Positions 14,852-24,297 of a stretch of DNA of 64,000 nucleotides are shown piece after piece. A program made the translations under genes and the position numbers. This DNA is from an uncultured Holdemanella sp. (GTDB lineage Bacteria > Bacillota_I > Bacilli_A > Erysipelotrichales > Erysipelotrichaceae). Every line of letters starts with the position of its first letter. Within the stretch, counting starts at the first letter, position 1. The stretch spans positions 1 through 64,000 of the forward strand of contig NZ_CAKVJB010000004.1 of NCBI RefSeq assembly GCF_934754935.1, read 5' to 3'. The notes beneath the pieces were generated by a model that saw only the letters and a list, made by a program, of their open reading frames with translations, made no database searches and was not told the DNA's origin.

Positions 14852-16324
14852 ATGAACGATTATATTTCTACAAGAGACGCACACCAAAGCGTTTCAAGCA
14901 AGCAAGCTATACTAAATGGAATGAGTCCAGATGGGGGCTTATATGTACTTCCAACTTTAGACCAAATTCATTTGGATCTATCTTTAATATGTACAATGTC
15001 CTATAAAGAAAATGCGGTTTATATTCTTTCACATCTTCTTACAGATTATACAAAGGAAGAATTAAAGGCATGTGTTGAAAATGCATATGCGAATTCATTC
15101 TCTAAACAAGCAATTACACCTGTTAAAAAAGTAGATGATGTTTATGTTTTAGAACTTTTCCACGGTCCTACATGTGCTTTTAAAGATGTTGCTCTAACCC
15201 TTTTACCTCAATTGATGTCCTGTGCATTAAAAAGCACAAACCAAAAAGCTTTAATTTTAACGGCTACAAGTGGAGATACAGGAAAGGCTGCTTTATCTGG
15301 ATTTTGTGATGTAGAGAATATTGGAATCAATGTTTTCTATCCATATAAAAAAGTAAGTGCGATTCAATATCGTCAGATGGTTACACAAAAAGGTAAAAAT
15401 GTGAATGTGTTTGGAATTCAGGGGAATTTTGATGATGCCCAAAGCCAAGTAAAACGTTTATTCTTAGATGAAGAATTGAATGCATATTGTGCAAAACAAA
15501 ACATTCTATTAACAAGTGCGAATTCTATCAATGTGGGTCGTTTGGTTCCTCAAATTGTGTATTATTTTGATAGTTATAAACAATTGGTTCTACAAGGCGA
15601 TATTCAATTGGGCGATAAAGTATCTTTTAGTGTTCCAACCGGAAATTTTGGAGATGTGTTAGCTGGATATTATGCATATTTAATGGGACTTCCAGTAGAA
15701 AAATTCTATGTTGCCAGCAACGCCAATCGCGTATTAACTGATTTTTTAACGACAGGTGTTTATGATCGTAATCGTGATTTTATCCAGACTATTTCACCAA
15801 GTATGGATATTTTGATTAGTTCAAACTTAGAACGATTATTATATTATGCTTCAAATAAAGATACAGAAAAAGTATCGAAATGGATGCAGGAATTAAATGA
15901 AAAGGGTCGTTACAAGATTGATGATGAAACTTTTAAAACCATTCAAAATCTATTTGCGTGTGGCAGTGTAGATGATGAAAATACAAGCATAGAAATTAAA
16001 TCTGTGTACGATAAGACTTCTTATGTATTAGACCCTCATTCTGCGATTGCGTACAAAGTCGCAAAAGAATGTAAAGATCGTCCTGTTATTTCTTTGGCAA
16101 CGGCTTCTCCATATAAATTTAGTCAAGATGTTTTGATGGCATTGGGATATGATGAAGAAAATGAATGGAAAGCTATGGAAACATTATCAAAGTATTGTCA
16201 GGATTCTATTCCTTCTCAACTTAAGGAACTTCAAGATTTAGAGATTTTACATAATAAAGTGATTGATGTAGCATCTATGAAAGATGTGGTATGTCAAAGT
16301 ACTAAAGAGGTATTTCATGATTAG
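14852..16324 (+). CDS. thrC: threonine synthase
   Basis: A 490-residue PLP enzyme converting O-phosphohomoserine to threonine. The PLP lysine is K111 in GPTCAFKDVAL, and the phosphate-binding loop TATSGDTGKAAL and SANSINVGRLVPQ follow. Length and order match the long (class I, E. coli/yeast-like) threonine synthases. AAGGAGG sets ATG 14852 rather than upstream ATGs at 14813. thrB starts inside its last codons with an eight-base overlap. Confidence 0.95.
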   Translation: MNDYISTRDAHQSVSSKQAILNGMSPDGGLYVLPTLDQIHLDLSLICTMSYKENAVYILSHLLTDYTKEELKACVENAYANSFSKQAITPVKKVDDVYVLELFHGPTCAFKDVALTLLPQLMSCALKSTNQKALILTATSGDTGKAALSGFCDVENIGINVFYPYKKVSAIQYRQMVTQKGKNVNVFGIQGNFDDAQSQVKRLFLDEELNAYCAKQNILLTSANSINVGRLVPQIVYYFDSYKQLVLQGDIQLGDKVSFSVPTGNFGDVLAGYYAYLMGLPVEKFYVASNANRVLTDFLTTGVYDRNRDFIQTISPSMDILISSNLERLLYYASNKDTEKVSKWMQELNEKGRYKIDDETFKTIQNLFACGSVDDENTSIEIKSVYDKTSYVLDPHSAIAYKVAKECKDRPVISLATASPYKFSQDVLMALGYDEENEWKAMETLSKYCQDSIPSQLKELQDLEILHNKVIDVASMKDVVCQSTKEVFHD

Positions 16325-17189
16325 TGTACATGTCCCGGCGACAAGCGCAAATTGTTGTGTGGGATTTGATTGTCTAGGAATGGCTGTAGATTGGTGGGCC
16401 CGTTTTACTTTTGAAGAAAGTGATGAATTGATTGTGGAAGGTTGTCCAGATGAATTTAAAGGTAGTAATAATTTAGTTGTACAAGCTTTCTATACGACAT
16501 GTGATTATTTACATCTAGAGTATCCAACTTTTAAACTCTCAATTGATACGGATATCCCGTTTGCGAGAGGGTTGGGTTCAAGTTCAACTTGTGTTGTTGC
16601 GGGAATCTTAGCTTGTGATGCTTGGTTTAAAAAGTATATGGATAAGATGGAAATCTTAAAGATTGCCACAAGTATTGAGGGGCATCCTGATAATGTAGCT
16701 CCGGCTATTTTTGGTCAGGCAACAGCTTGTTTTATGGAAAAAGAAGATGTGAAAATGAGTCTAGTGAATTGTGCTGACTATTATTGCATGGCCATTGTTC
16801 CTGGCTATGAGGTAAAAACTTCTCAGGCAAGAAAAGTTTTGCCGACTGGTATGGCCTTTAAAGATTGTGTGAGTCAAGTATCTCATGCATTAGTCTTTGT
16901 GCAGGCTTTACAACAGGGAGATGAGTCTTTACTTGCAAGTTCTTGTAAGGATCTATTGCATGAACCATATCGTAGGCAATTTATTAAAGAATATGATAGG
17001 ATAAAGACGTATTGTGAACAAAAACAACTTCCAATGTGGATTTCGGGTAGTGGTTCAACAATGATGGTTGTTTCTTTAGAAAAGAATCGTTTGATTGAAC
17101 TATCTAAGTTTTTAGATGAAAATTTGCATGAATTAAAACATCGTTGTTTAATGATAGCCAAAAAGGGGGCGTTTATTAAGTATGAGTAA
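16317..17189 (+). CDS. thrB: homoserine kinase
   Basis: A 290-residue GHMP kinase. The ATP loop is PFARGLGSSSTCVVAGIL, preceded by VHVPATSANCCVGFDCLG, and a C-terminal WISGSGSTMM motif closes the fold. It phosphorylates homoserine for thrC. AGAGG at about 16305 favours ATG 16317. It overlaps thrC by eight bases at its start and the ACT-protein gene by eight bases at its end, making one coupled unit. Confidence 0.94.
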   Translation: MISVHVPATSANCCVGFDCLGMAVDWWARFTFEESDELIVEGCPDEFKGSNNLVVQAFYTTCDYLHLEYPTFKLSIDTDIPFARGLGSSSTCVVAGILACDAWFKKYMDKMEILKIATSIEGHPDNVAPAIFGQATACFMEKEDVKMSLVNCADYYCMAIVPGYEVKTSQARKVLPTGMAFKDCVSQVSHALVFVQALQQGDESLLASSCKDLLHEPYRRQFIKEYDRIKTYCEQKQLPMWISGSGSTMMVVSLEKNRLIELSKFLDENLHELKHRCLMIAKKGAFIKYE

Positions 17190-17616
17190 ATATTATGTCG
17201 TGAGTGGTGATATTTTACCGGATGTATTAGAACAAGTAATGCAGGCGCGTATTTTATTGCAGTCGGGCAAGGCAAAAAGAATTAGTGAAGCTGTTAAAAT
17301 GGTAGGTATTTCGCGAGGTACTTATTATAAATATAAGGATGCCGTTTTTTCATTTAATGCAGAACAATCGAATCGTAAGGCAATTATTTCAATGATTTTA
17401 CGAAATGAAAAGGGAACGTTGTCTAAAGTTTTATCTTTAGTTTCGGTAAAACAAGTTAATGTTTTGGCGATTAACCAGACAATTCCAATTAACGGAATTG
17501 CCAATGTGGCATTAACTCTAGATATTAGTGATTTAGAAATCAGTATACAATCTTTGGTGAGTTTGATTGAAGCTATGCCTATGGTAGAAAAGGCTGACTT
17601 GGTAGCTGTAGAATAA
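17182..17616 (+). CDS. ACT-domain protein (UPF0735/PheB-like)
   Basis: A 144-residue protein. The first 60 residues are helical with a helix-turn-helix-like KRISEAVKMVGISRGTYYKYKDAVF. Residues about 68-144 form an ACT domain (AIISMILRNEKGTLSKVLSLVSVKQVNVLAINQ). ACT domains bind amino acids, and this family is found near hom or phe genes. Placement after thrB by an eight-base overlap suggests a sensor for the threonine pathway, which would complement the ACT-less homoserine dehydrogenase; that is inference. Confidence 0.85.
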   Translation: MSKYYVVSGDILPDVLEQVMQARILLQSGKAKRISEAVKMVGISRGTYYKYKDAVFSFNAEQSNRKAIISMILRNEKGTLSKVLSLVSVKQVNVLAINQTIPINGIANVALTLDISDLEISIQSLVSLIEAMPMVEKADLVAVE

Positions 17617-18305
17617 TGAGACGCGTTTTAAGTTTTATATTTGGCTGGTGCTTTATTATTGTTTGCGTTGTTTTTAGTATCAAGAGTACAGCGCTAAATC
17701 CAGATTTTTATATTCCTAAGTATGAAGAGATGGAATTGGCTAGTGATATTGGTGTTTCTAAGAAAGATTTAAATCAAAGTATACGTTTATTGTTGAATTA
17801 TTTGGATGATAAGCGCAATGATATTAAGGGTCATATTACATGGTATGGTGTATCTCAAGAAACGTTTAATGAAAAAGAAACGAGTCATATGGTGGATGTG
17901 AAGGCTTTGTATCAGAATGCTCTAAAGGTAGCTAAAGTGGCATTTATTATTTTAGTATTGATTGTTTTATATTTTTACTTAAATGATAAAACATTGGTGT
18001 TTGCGTATTTAAGCAAAGGGTTTTTAACAGCTATGTTTACATTCATATTGATGCTTGTGTTCTTTGGGTTCTGGATCTTAACAGATTTCACAAGTTTTTG
18101 GACTTGGTTTCATACCATCTTTTTCTCAAATCAATTATGGCTATTAGATCCAAATACGGATTTTATGATTTGTATGCTTCCGGAAATGATTTTTTATAAG
18201 CTTGTGTTAACTTGTGTAATCAAAGTGGTTTGTGTCATAGTTCCGGCCAGTATTTTGGCGATATATTATATGGTGAAAAAGGCACCGATAGGTTTTGAAA
18301 GATGA
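17616..18305 (+). CDS. integral membrane protein, TIGR01906/DUF1461 family
   Basis: A 229-residue protein with an N-terminal membrane segment, an extracellular part of about 90 residues containing the family-like LLNYLDDKR and HMVDVKALYQ stretches, and four more helices. The pattern fits the TIGR01906 (DUF1461) family of unknown function. Its ATG overlaps the preceding stop (TAATG), and its end overlaps maf, so it is read with the threonine unit, though no functional link is known. Confidence 0.7.
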   Translation: MRRVLSFIFGWCFIIVCVVFSIKSTALNPDFYIPKYEEMELASDIGVSKKDLNQSIRLLLNYLDDKRNDIKGHITWYGVSQETFNEKETSHMVDVKALYQNALKVAKVAFIILVLIVLYFYLNDKTLVFAYLSKGFLTAMFTFILMLVFFGFWILTDFTSFWTWFHTIFFSNQLWLLDPNTDFMICMLPEMIFYKLVLTCVIKVVCVIVPASILAIYYMVKKAPIGFER

Positions 18306-18850
18306 TTGTATTGGCATCAAAGTCTCCTAGAAGAAAAGAGATATTAAAAGCATTGGGCTATGATTTTATGGTTTGTCCAGCTTTAAAGGATGAAGTGTTT
18401 GATTTAAGCTTAGGCTTAGATGAGGCTTTAAAAAAGGTGGCTGAATCAAAGGCGAAAGAGGTAAGAGAATCCTATTTAGATTCAATTATTATTTCGGCAG
18501 ATACGATTGTGTGTTTGGATGATAAAATATTAGGAAAACCTAAATCAAAAGCTGAAGCTATTGAAACATTGAAATCTTTATCGAATCGTAGACATCAAGT
18601 AAAAACTGGGGTTTGTGTTCTTTATAAAAATCAAACAATTTTACATGTTGAAACGACGGATGTGTATTTTAAAAAGTTGACGGATGAAGACATTTTATCC
18701 TATGTAAATAGTGGAAAATGTATGGATAAAGCAGGTTCTTATGGTATTCAGGAATGTGATTTTGTAGATCACATTGAGGGTGATTATACCAATGTGGTAG
18801 GTTTACCTAAATATGTCGTTGAAACGATGATGAAAGACGTTGCACTCTAG
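18302..18850 (+). CDS. maf: Maf-family nucleotide pyrophosphatase
   Basis: A 182-residue Maf/YhdE-type protein. It begins IVLASKSPRRKEIL, the family signature, and contains ISADTIV and GKPKSKAEA. Family members hydrolyse non-canonical or pyrimidine NTPs (dTTP, UTP, modified nucleotides), limiting their incorporation and affecting cell division. It overlaps the upstream gene by ATGA, and its last codons hold the -35 box of the HU promoter. Confidence 0.9.
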   Translation: MIVLASKSPRRKEILKALGYDFMVCPALKDEVFDLSLGLDEALKKVAESKAKEVRESYLDSIIISADTIVCLDDKILGKPKSKAEAIETLKSLSNRRHQVKTGVCVLYKNQTILHVETTDVYFKKLTDEDILSYVNSGKCMDKAGSYGIQECDFVDHIEGDYTNVVGLPKYVVETMMKDVAL

Positions 18851-18868
18851 TAAGAGAAATGATAAAAT
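18840..18868 (+). promoter_or_regulatory. promoter of the HU gene
   Basis: TTGCAC (18840-18845), 17 bases, TAAAAT (18863-18868). The -35 lies within the end of maf. Confidence 0.75.
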
Positions 18869-18900
18869 AGCGAGGTAATAATTAGAGGAGGAACATATAA

Positions 18901-19185
18901 ATGTCTAATATTATTAATAAAAAAGATTTAGCTGAAAAATTAGCTGAAGAATTTGGTTGTTCAAAAAAAGACGCAACAGCTTATGTTCAATTCGTATTCG
19001 ATACAGTAGCTGATACTTTAAAAGATAATGGTACTGTAGATGTATTCGGATTTGGTAAATTCTCAATTAGTGAAAGAGCAGCTCGTACAGGTATCAATCC
19101 AGCTACTAAAGAAAAGATTGAAATTGCTGCAAGCAAGTCTGTTAAATTTAAAGCTAGCAAAGCTTTAAAAGATGCTGTTAAGTAA
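18901..19185 (+). CDS. hup: HU-family DNA-binding protein
   Basis: A 94-residue histone-like protein. NKKDLAEKLAEEFGCSKKDA starts the helical base, and GFGKFSISERAARTGINPATKEKIEI is the conserved DNA-binding arm. It bends and compacts DNA as a dimer. AGAGGAGG sets ATG 18901. Codons are those of highly expressed genes. It has its own promoter and terminator. Confidence 0.96.
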   Translation: MSNIINKKDLAEKLAEEFGCSKKDATAYVQFVFDTVADTLKDNGTVDVFGFGKFSISERAARTGINPATKEKIEIAASKSVKFKASKALKDAVK

Positions 19186-19215
19186 GAAGATTCGATAATG
19201 AATCTTCTTTTTTTT
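19186..19215 (+). terminator. terminator of the HU gene
   Basis: GAAGATTC (19186-19193) and GAATCTTC (19200-19207) with a six-base loop, followed by a run of Ts. Confidence 0.85.
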
Positions 19216-19264
19216 CATGTTATAATATTAAATACAAAATTAAGATAATTGAGAGGAGATTTTA

Positions 19265-20863
19265 ATGAGCTTACCAATTTATGTGATTGGACACAAAAAT
19301 CCAGATACAGATTCGATATGTGCAGCTTTGGCTCTTGCTGAATTGAAAAGGCAAATAGGAATTAGTGCAACGGCTGCTCGTTTGGGCACATTGAATCCAG
19401 AAACAAAATTTATATTAGACAAATTAAATGTAAATATGCCTGTTTTATTAACAACGGCACGATCAACGTTAGAGGAAATTGAAATCGATGATGCGGTGAC
19501 AATTGAAGAGGGACAAACCATTCGTCGTGCATGGGATCTATGTTTAGAAAATCATGTTAAGACTTTATATGTTGTGGATGATCAAAACGAATATAAAGGC
19601 ATGGTTACTTTGGGAGATGTTTCTAAGGTTCAAATGCAGGATTTAAATATTACAAGTGAGTTGTTGAAGGAAACACCTCTAGAAAATTTAGTGGCCAGTG
19701 TAAAGGGGTCTTTTATTTTAAAGGGAAATCTTGAAAGAAGTGGATTTGTTCGTATTGCGGACAAGCGCTTGATGGAAAGAGATTTAAAAGGGGCCATTAT
19801 GGTCTTGAATGATCATGAAGACAGTATGATCAAGAGTATGGCAAAGGGTTGTGCGGTTATTGTGGTTGCGGAAAACTTTGTTCCAAATAGCTATATTATT
19901 GAAATGGCAAAACAGATGGGAGTTACTTTAATTAGTACACCTTATAATATTATGAAGATTATTCAAATGATTTATCGTTCCATTCCTGTTGAATTGATTA
20001 TGACTCCAGCTAATAAAGTGATTCGCTTTAATAAGAGTGAGTATGTGGAAGATGTAGAGCGTGAAATGTTAAAAACGCGTCACTCTTCTTATCCAGTTGT
20101 TTTCCAAAATAAAATTTTGGGTTCGGTTGCTCGATATAACTTGTTGAAGGCGGAAAAGAAACGCTTCATTCTTGTAGATCATAATGAAAAGAAACAGAGT
20201 ATTAGTGATATTGAAACGGCAGATATTGTAGAGATCGTAGATCATCATAGAATCGGTGATATTGAAACGGATCGTCCAATTGTATTTAGAAATATGATCG
20301 TTGGAAGTTCATGTACGATTGTTGGATTGATGTATGGTGAATATGGTGTAAAAATACCTGAAACGATCGCAAAATTAATTGCGTATGGAATGATTAGTGA
20401 TACAATGAATTTCAATTCACCAACATGTACTCCAATAGATCATACTTTGGCAAAGCGCTTATCAAGTGAATATGATATTGATTTTGATGCGATGGCAAAA
20501 GAATTGTTTGAAAATACGGCTACGATTCGTGGAAAAGAATTCAAAAATATTCTTTATAATGATGTTAAAGAATATATGTTGAGTGGATATCACATTGCGG
20601 TAAGTCAAGTTTTTACATTTGATTTAAGTATTGTGGATGAAATCAAAAAAGATTTCTTGAAGTATATGGAGGAACAAAATAAAGTTCATGAATACGACTT
20701 AATGTTGATGGTCATCACAAATGTGGAAGGTCGTGGCTCACGCTTCTTATATGTAGGTAAATTATCTCATTTTGTTCGTGATGTCGTGGAAGAATTTAAA
20801 GATCAAGGATTTGTTTCTCGTAAAAAACAGATTGTGCCTCGTTTAGCACAAGAACTGGCATAA
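19265..20863 (+). CDS. ppaC: manganese-dependent inorganic pyrophosphatase with CBS and DRTGG domains
   Basis: A 532-residue family II pyrophosphatase. The DHH-type N-terminus IGHKNPDTDSICAALALAE and the downstream EIVDHHRIGD metal motif are typical. Between them, about residues 70-290, lie a CBS pair split by a DRTGG-type domain, which in relatives senses adenine nucleotides. The DHHA2 part closes the C-terminus. It removes pyrophosphate from biosynthesis. GAGAGGAG sets ATG 19265. It begins a run of same-strand genes through pepT and the malic enzyme. Confidence 0.92.
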   Translation: MSLPIYVIGHKNPDTDSICAALALAELKRQIGISATAARLGTLNPETKFILDKLNVNMPVLLTTARSTLEEIEIDDAVTIEEGQTIRRAWDLCLENHVKTLYVVDDQNEYKGMVTLGDVSKVQMQDLNITSELLKETPLENLVASVKGSFILKGNLERSGFVRIADKRLMERDLKGAIMVLNDHEDSMIKSMAKGCAVIVVAENFVPNSYIIEMAKQMGVTLISTPYNIMKIIQMIYRSIPVELIMTPANKVIRFNKSEYVEDVEREMLKTRHSSYPVVFQNKILGSVARYNLLKAEKKRFILVDHNEKKQSISDIETADIVEIVDHHRIGDIETDRPIVFRNMIVGSSCTIVGLMYGEYGVKIPETIAKLIAYGMISDTMNFNSPTCTPIDHTLAKRLSSEYDIDFDAMAKELFENTATIRGKEFKNILYNDVKEYMLSGYHIAVSQVFTFDLSIVDEIKKDFLKYMEEQNKVHEYDLMLMVITNVEGRGSRFLYVGKLSHFVRDVVEEFKDQGFVSRKKQIVPRLAQELA

Positions 20864-20877
20864 AAGGGGGATTAAAT

Positions 20878-22074
20878 ATGGCAGTAGAAAAGAGATTAAT
20901 GCATTATGCATCATTTGACACACAGTCAAGTGAAGAAAGTACAAGTGCGCCTAGCACTGAAAAACAGTTGGTTTTAGCTCGTGAATTAAAAAAAGAATGT
21001 GAATCATTAGGCTTTGATTCTGTTGAATTAACGGATACAGGAATCGTATATGCTTACTTAAATGCGAATACAGACAAAAAGATGGATCGTATTGGTTTTA
21101 TTGCACATATGGATACGGCAACTGAAATTACAGGTGCAAATGTGAAGTGTCGTGTGATTTCAAAGTATGATGGAAATGCAATTCAATTAAATGAAGAGTA
21201 TTCGATGTCTAAAGAAGAATTTCCAGCTTTGGCAAATTGCATTGGTGATGATTTGATCGTTACGGATGGAACAACTTTACTTGGTGCGGATGATAAAGCA
21301 GGTATTGCGATTATTTTAGAGGCTATGGAACAGTTGATTCAATCTAAAAAGGAACATGGCTTCATTGCGGTTGCCTTTACGCCAGATGAAGAGGTTGGCC
21401 GTGGTGTTGAAAACTTTGAATTAGATAAGTTTGAAGTGGATTATGCGTTCACAATTGATGGAGATCGTATTGATTCTGTTGATTATGAAACATTTAATGC
21501 GGCACAGGCTGTTGTGACATTTGATGGAACAAGTATACATCCTGGGGATGCGAAAGATCGTATGGTCAATGCGAGTTTATTAGCTATGGAATATGCTTCA
21601 AGTCTTCCAAAGAAACAAACGCCTTCACATACACAAGGACGTCAAGGTTTCTATCATTTAGTCGGTATGGAAGGAATTTGTGAAGAGGCAAAATTAACTT
21701 ATATTTTGCGTAATCATAGTAAGCAGAGCTTTATTGCACAGAAACAAAAGATGGAAGCTGTTGCCGATAAGATGAATGAGAAGTATGGTAATCGTGTTCA
21801 CGTGGCTATTCGTGATCAATATGAAAATATGCGTCAATATATGCATGGAGATATGCGTAGTGTGAATAAGGCAAAATATGCTTTGCGTCAATGTGATGTA
21901 ACACCGGTTAGTACGCCAATTCGCGGTGGAACCGATGGTGCTATGTTGACGGCAAGAGGACTCATTTGTCCAAACTTAGGTACGGGTTCTTTTAATCATC
22001 ATGGTCGTTTTGAATTTGCGAGCGTTCAAAAGATGGAAAAGATGGTTGAAATTGTATTGAAAATTGTTGAGTAG
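20878..22074 (+). CDS. pepT: peptidase T (tripeptidase)
   Basis: A 398-residue M20B zinc peptidase removing the N-terminal residue from tripeptides. Metal and catalytic motifs: GFIAHMDTATE, LLGADDKAGIA and FTPDEEVGRG, with IRGGTDGAML and NLGTGSFNHHGRFE near the end. Length matches PepT. AAAAGGGGG sets ATG 20878, 14 bases after the pyrophosphatase. The enzyme would be cytoplasmic and help use imported peptides. Confidence 0.94.
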   Translation: MAVEKRLMHYASFDTQSSEESTSAPSTEKQLVLARELKKECESLGFDSVELTDTGIVYAYLNANTDKKMDRIGFIAHMDTATEITGANVKCRVISKYDGNAIQLNEEYSMSKEEFPALANCIGDDLIVTDGTTLLGADDKAGIAIILEAMEQLIQSKKEHGFIAVAFTPDEEVGRGVENFELDKFEVDYAFTIDGDRIDSVDYETFNAAQAVVTFDGTSIHPGDAKDRMVNASLLAMEYASSLPKKQTPSHTQGRQGFYHLVGMEGICEEAKLTYILRNHSKQSFIAQKQKMEAVADKMNEKYGNRVHVAIRDQYENMRQYMHGDMRSVNKAKYALRQCDVTPVSTPIRGGTDGAMLTARGLICPNLGTGSFNHHGRFEFASVQKMEKMVEIVLKIVE

Positions 22075-22083
22075 GAGGTTGTC

Positions 22084-23247
22084 ATGGATTACGCAAAGGA
22101 AGCTTTAAGATTACATGCCAAGTGGAATGGTAAATTAGAAACTGTTCCTAAAATGAAGATTGAAAACAAAGATGATTTATCAATTGCCTATACACCAGGT
22201 GTTGCAGCACCATGTTTAGAAATTGAAAAAGATAAAAAGAATAGTTATGTTTACACAGGAAGAGCTCATACTGTTGCGGTCATTAGTGATGGTAGTGCGG
22301 TATTGGGTCTAGGAAATATTGGTCCTGAAGCAGGTATGCCTGTTATGGAAGGTAAGTGTGTATTATTTAAGGCATTAGGAAATGTGGATGCCGTTCCACT
22401 ATGTTTGAATACACAAGATACGGATGAATTGGTTCAAATCATTTCGAGTTTAGAACCTAGCTTTGGTGGAATCAACTTAGAAGATATTGCGGCTCCTCGT
22501 TGTTTTGAAGTTGAAAAAAGATTGCAGGAAAAAATGAATATCCCTGTTTTCCATGATGATCAGCATGGTACAGCTATTGTAGTTTGTGCGGCTTTGGTAA
22601 ATGCCTTAAAATTGGCAGAAAAACAAGATCCAACGATCGTTATCAATGGTGCGGGTAGTGCTGGTGTTGCGATTGCGACTTTAATTTTAAAGATTGGTTT
22701 GGGAAATGTTATTTTAGTTGACAAGCAAGGTATTTTAACAGCAGATATGGATTTAACAAGTGGTCAAAGAGGTTTGATTGATAAACTAAACAAAGAAGGA
22801 AAAACAGGCTTATTAAAGGATGCACTAGTTGGTGCGGATGTATTTATTGGTGTGAGTGCAGGTCATATCGTATCCAAAGATATGATTGCTTCTATGAATG
22901 AAAAGGCAATCGTATTCCCTATGGCAAATCCAGTGCCTGAAATCGAGCCAGAAGATGCAAAAGCAGCGGGTGCCTATATTGTAGGTACAGGTCGTAGTGA
23001 TCATCCTAACCAGATCAATAACGTATTGGCTTTCCCTGGTATTTTCAAAGGGGCATTAAAAGCGGGTGCTACATGTATTAATGATGCGATGAAAGAAGCG
23101 GCTGTTTATGCGATCAGTTCAATGGTTACAGAAGATATGTTAGATAGTGAACATATTATTGTTTCTGCATTGGATCCTAGAGTTGCAGATGTGGTAGCTC
23201 AAGCAGTGGCAGATGCGGCAAAAGAAAGTGGTGTAGTGCGTGAGTAG
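22084..23247 (+). CDS. NAD(P)-dependent malic enzyme
   Basis: A 387-residue short-form malic enzyme, oxidatively decarboxylating malate to pyruvate. [39 protein letters not shown] and [11 protein letters not shown] are family blocks; [12 protein letters not shown] is the dinucleotide loop. AGGAGG sets ATG 22084. Cofactor preference cannot be read from sequence with confidence. The following lipase gene overlaps its end by eight bases. Confidence 0.93.
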   Translation: MDYAKEALRLHAKWNGKLETVPKMKIENKDDLSIAYTPGVAAPCLEIEKDKKNSYVYTGRAHTVAVISDGSAVLGLGNIGPEAGMPVMEGKCVLFKALGNVDAVPLCLNTQDTDELVQIISSLEPSFGGINLEDIAAPRCFEVEKRLQEKMNIPVFHDDQHGTAIVVCAALVNALKLAEKQDPTIVINGAGSAGVAIATLILKIGLGNVILVDKQGILTADMDLTSGQRGLIDKLNKEGKTGLLKDALVGADVFIGVSAGHIVSKDMIASMNEKAIVFPMANPVPEIEPEDAKAAGAYIVGTGRSDHPNQINNVLAFPGIFKGALKAGATCINDAMKEAAVYAISSMVTEDMLDSEHIIVSALDPRVADVVAQAVADAAKESGVVRE

Positions 23248-24085
23248 AGTAGGTATTGTTGCAGAAGGTGGCGGAACTAAGGCTGCTTATTCTGCAGGAG
23301 TATTGAAGTGTTTACTTGAGCATGATATTGTACTTCCTTATTGTGTAGGTATTAGTGCGGGTACAGAAATTTTGTTGAGTTATGTATCTAAGCAAGTGGA
23401 TCGTCTTGAAGTAACTGGAATTGATGCGCCTTGTCAAAAGGGTGTAGTTGGTTTAAGACCATTTTTAAAAGAAGGTTCTATATTTGGGATTGAAGCGACT
23501 TATGATTTTATTGAGTCTAGAGTTCCATTGGATTTAGAGGCTTTTCAAAATAGCGAAACACAGATGGAAGTAGGTCTATATAATTTAAAAACGCATAAAG
23601 TTGAATATTTTGATAAGAGTCATATTGATAAGGATGAAACGTTGATCAAGGCAAGTTGTGCATTGTTACTTCTAGCTAAGCCTTATGAATTCAAAGGTGA
23701 AATGTGGATGGATGCAGGTCTTGTGGATATGATCAGTATTGAACAAAGTATTCTTGCTGGAAATGATAAGCATATTGTGATTTCTACAAAGGAAGAGGGA
23801 TATGTTCGTAAACCGGCTCCAAAATGGCAATTGTGGTTATCTAATTTGGTATATAAGGATAAACAAATTACAGAGGATTTAAGAAATCGTCATATTCGTT
23901 ATAAGGAACAGTGGGATAAGATTGCTGAATTAGAAAAGCAAGGTAAAGCTTTAGTTTTGCGTCCACATAAAGATTTGGGTGTGACTCGTTATACGACAGA
24001 TCCAGAAAAACTAGGTCCTTGGTTTCAATTAGGATATGATGAAACGTTAGAGCGTTTAGATCAAATTAAAGAGTTCATAAAATAG
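23240..24085 (+). CDS. patatin-like phospholipase
   Basis: A 281-residue patatin-family protein. The oxyanion loop is EGGGTKAAYSAG, the nucleophile elbow is GISAG and the catalytic aspartate lies in MDAGLVD. Related bacterial proteins (YjjU/YchK-like) are lipid acyl hydrolases of unclear substrate. Start is GTG 23240, overlapping the malic enzyme; no strong ribosome-binding site is seen, so coupling to the upstream gene is likely. A terminator follows. Confidence 0.85.
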   Translation: MSRVGIVAEGGGTKAAYSAGVLKCLLEHDIVLPYCVGISAGTEILLSYVSKQVDRLEVTGIDAPCQKGVVGLRPFLKEGSIFGIEATYDFIESRVPLDLEAFQNSETQMEVGLYNLKTHKVEYFDKSHIDKDETLIKASCALLLLAKPYEFKGEMWMDAGLVDMISIEQSILAGNDKHIVISTKEEGYVRKPAPKWQLWLSNLVYKDKQITEDLRNRHIRYKEQWDKIAELEKQGKALVLRPHKDLGVTRYTTDPEKLGPWFQLGYDETLERLDQIKEFIK

Positions 24086-24111
24086 AAAAACCTGGAAATC
24101 CAGGTTTTTTG
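24086..24111 (+). terminator. intrinsic terminator
   Basis: AAAACCTGG and CCAGG arms with an AAAT loop, followed by TTTTTTG, directly after the lipase stop. Confidence 0.85.
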
Positions 24112-24113
24112 TT

Positions 24114-24208
24114 TTACCACAACAATCACTTAAGGAGGCGTATTGTGGTAATAGCGACTACATTGTGCGGAGCGCAAATATGTATTAAACTAGAAAGAGG
24201 TTGTAGTC
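24114..24208 (+). other. structured intergenic RNA candidate before the HAD phosphatase
   Basis: TTACCACAA (24114-24122) pairs with TTGTGGTAA (24143-24151). GACTACA (24156-24162) pairs with TGTAGTC (24202-24208) and encloses a small hairpin TTGTGCG/CGCAA (24163-24177). No terminator follows before the gene. The class is unknown; a cis-regulatory leader of the downstream gene is possible. Confidence 0.35.
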
Positions 24209-24297
24209 ACAGTTTCTATTATAAAGAGTCAATGTGAATTTATTATTAAAAACTGAAAATTCTTTTAAAAAGTTTTAAAAGAGGATATTATGTAGTT

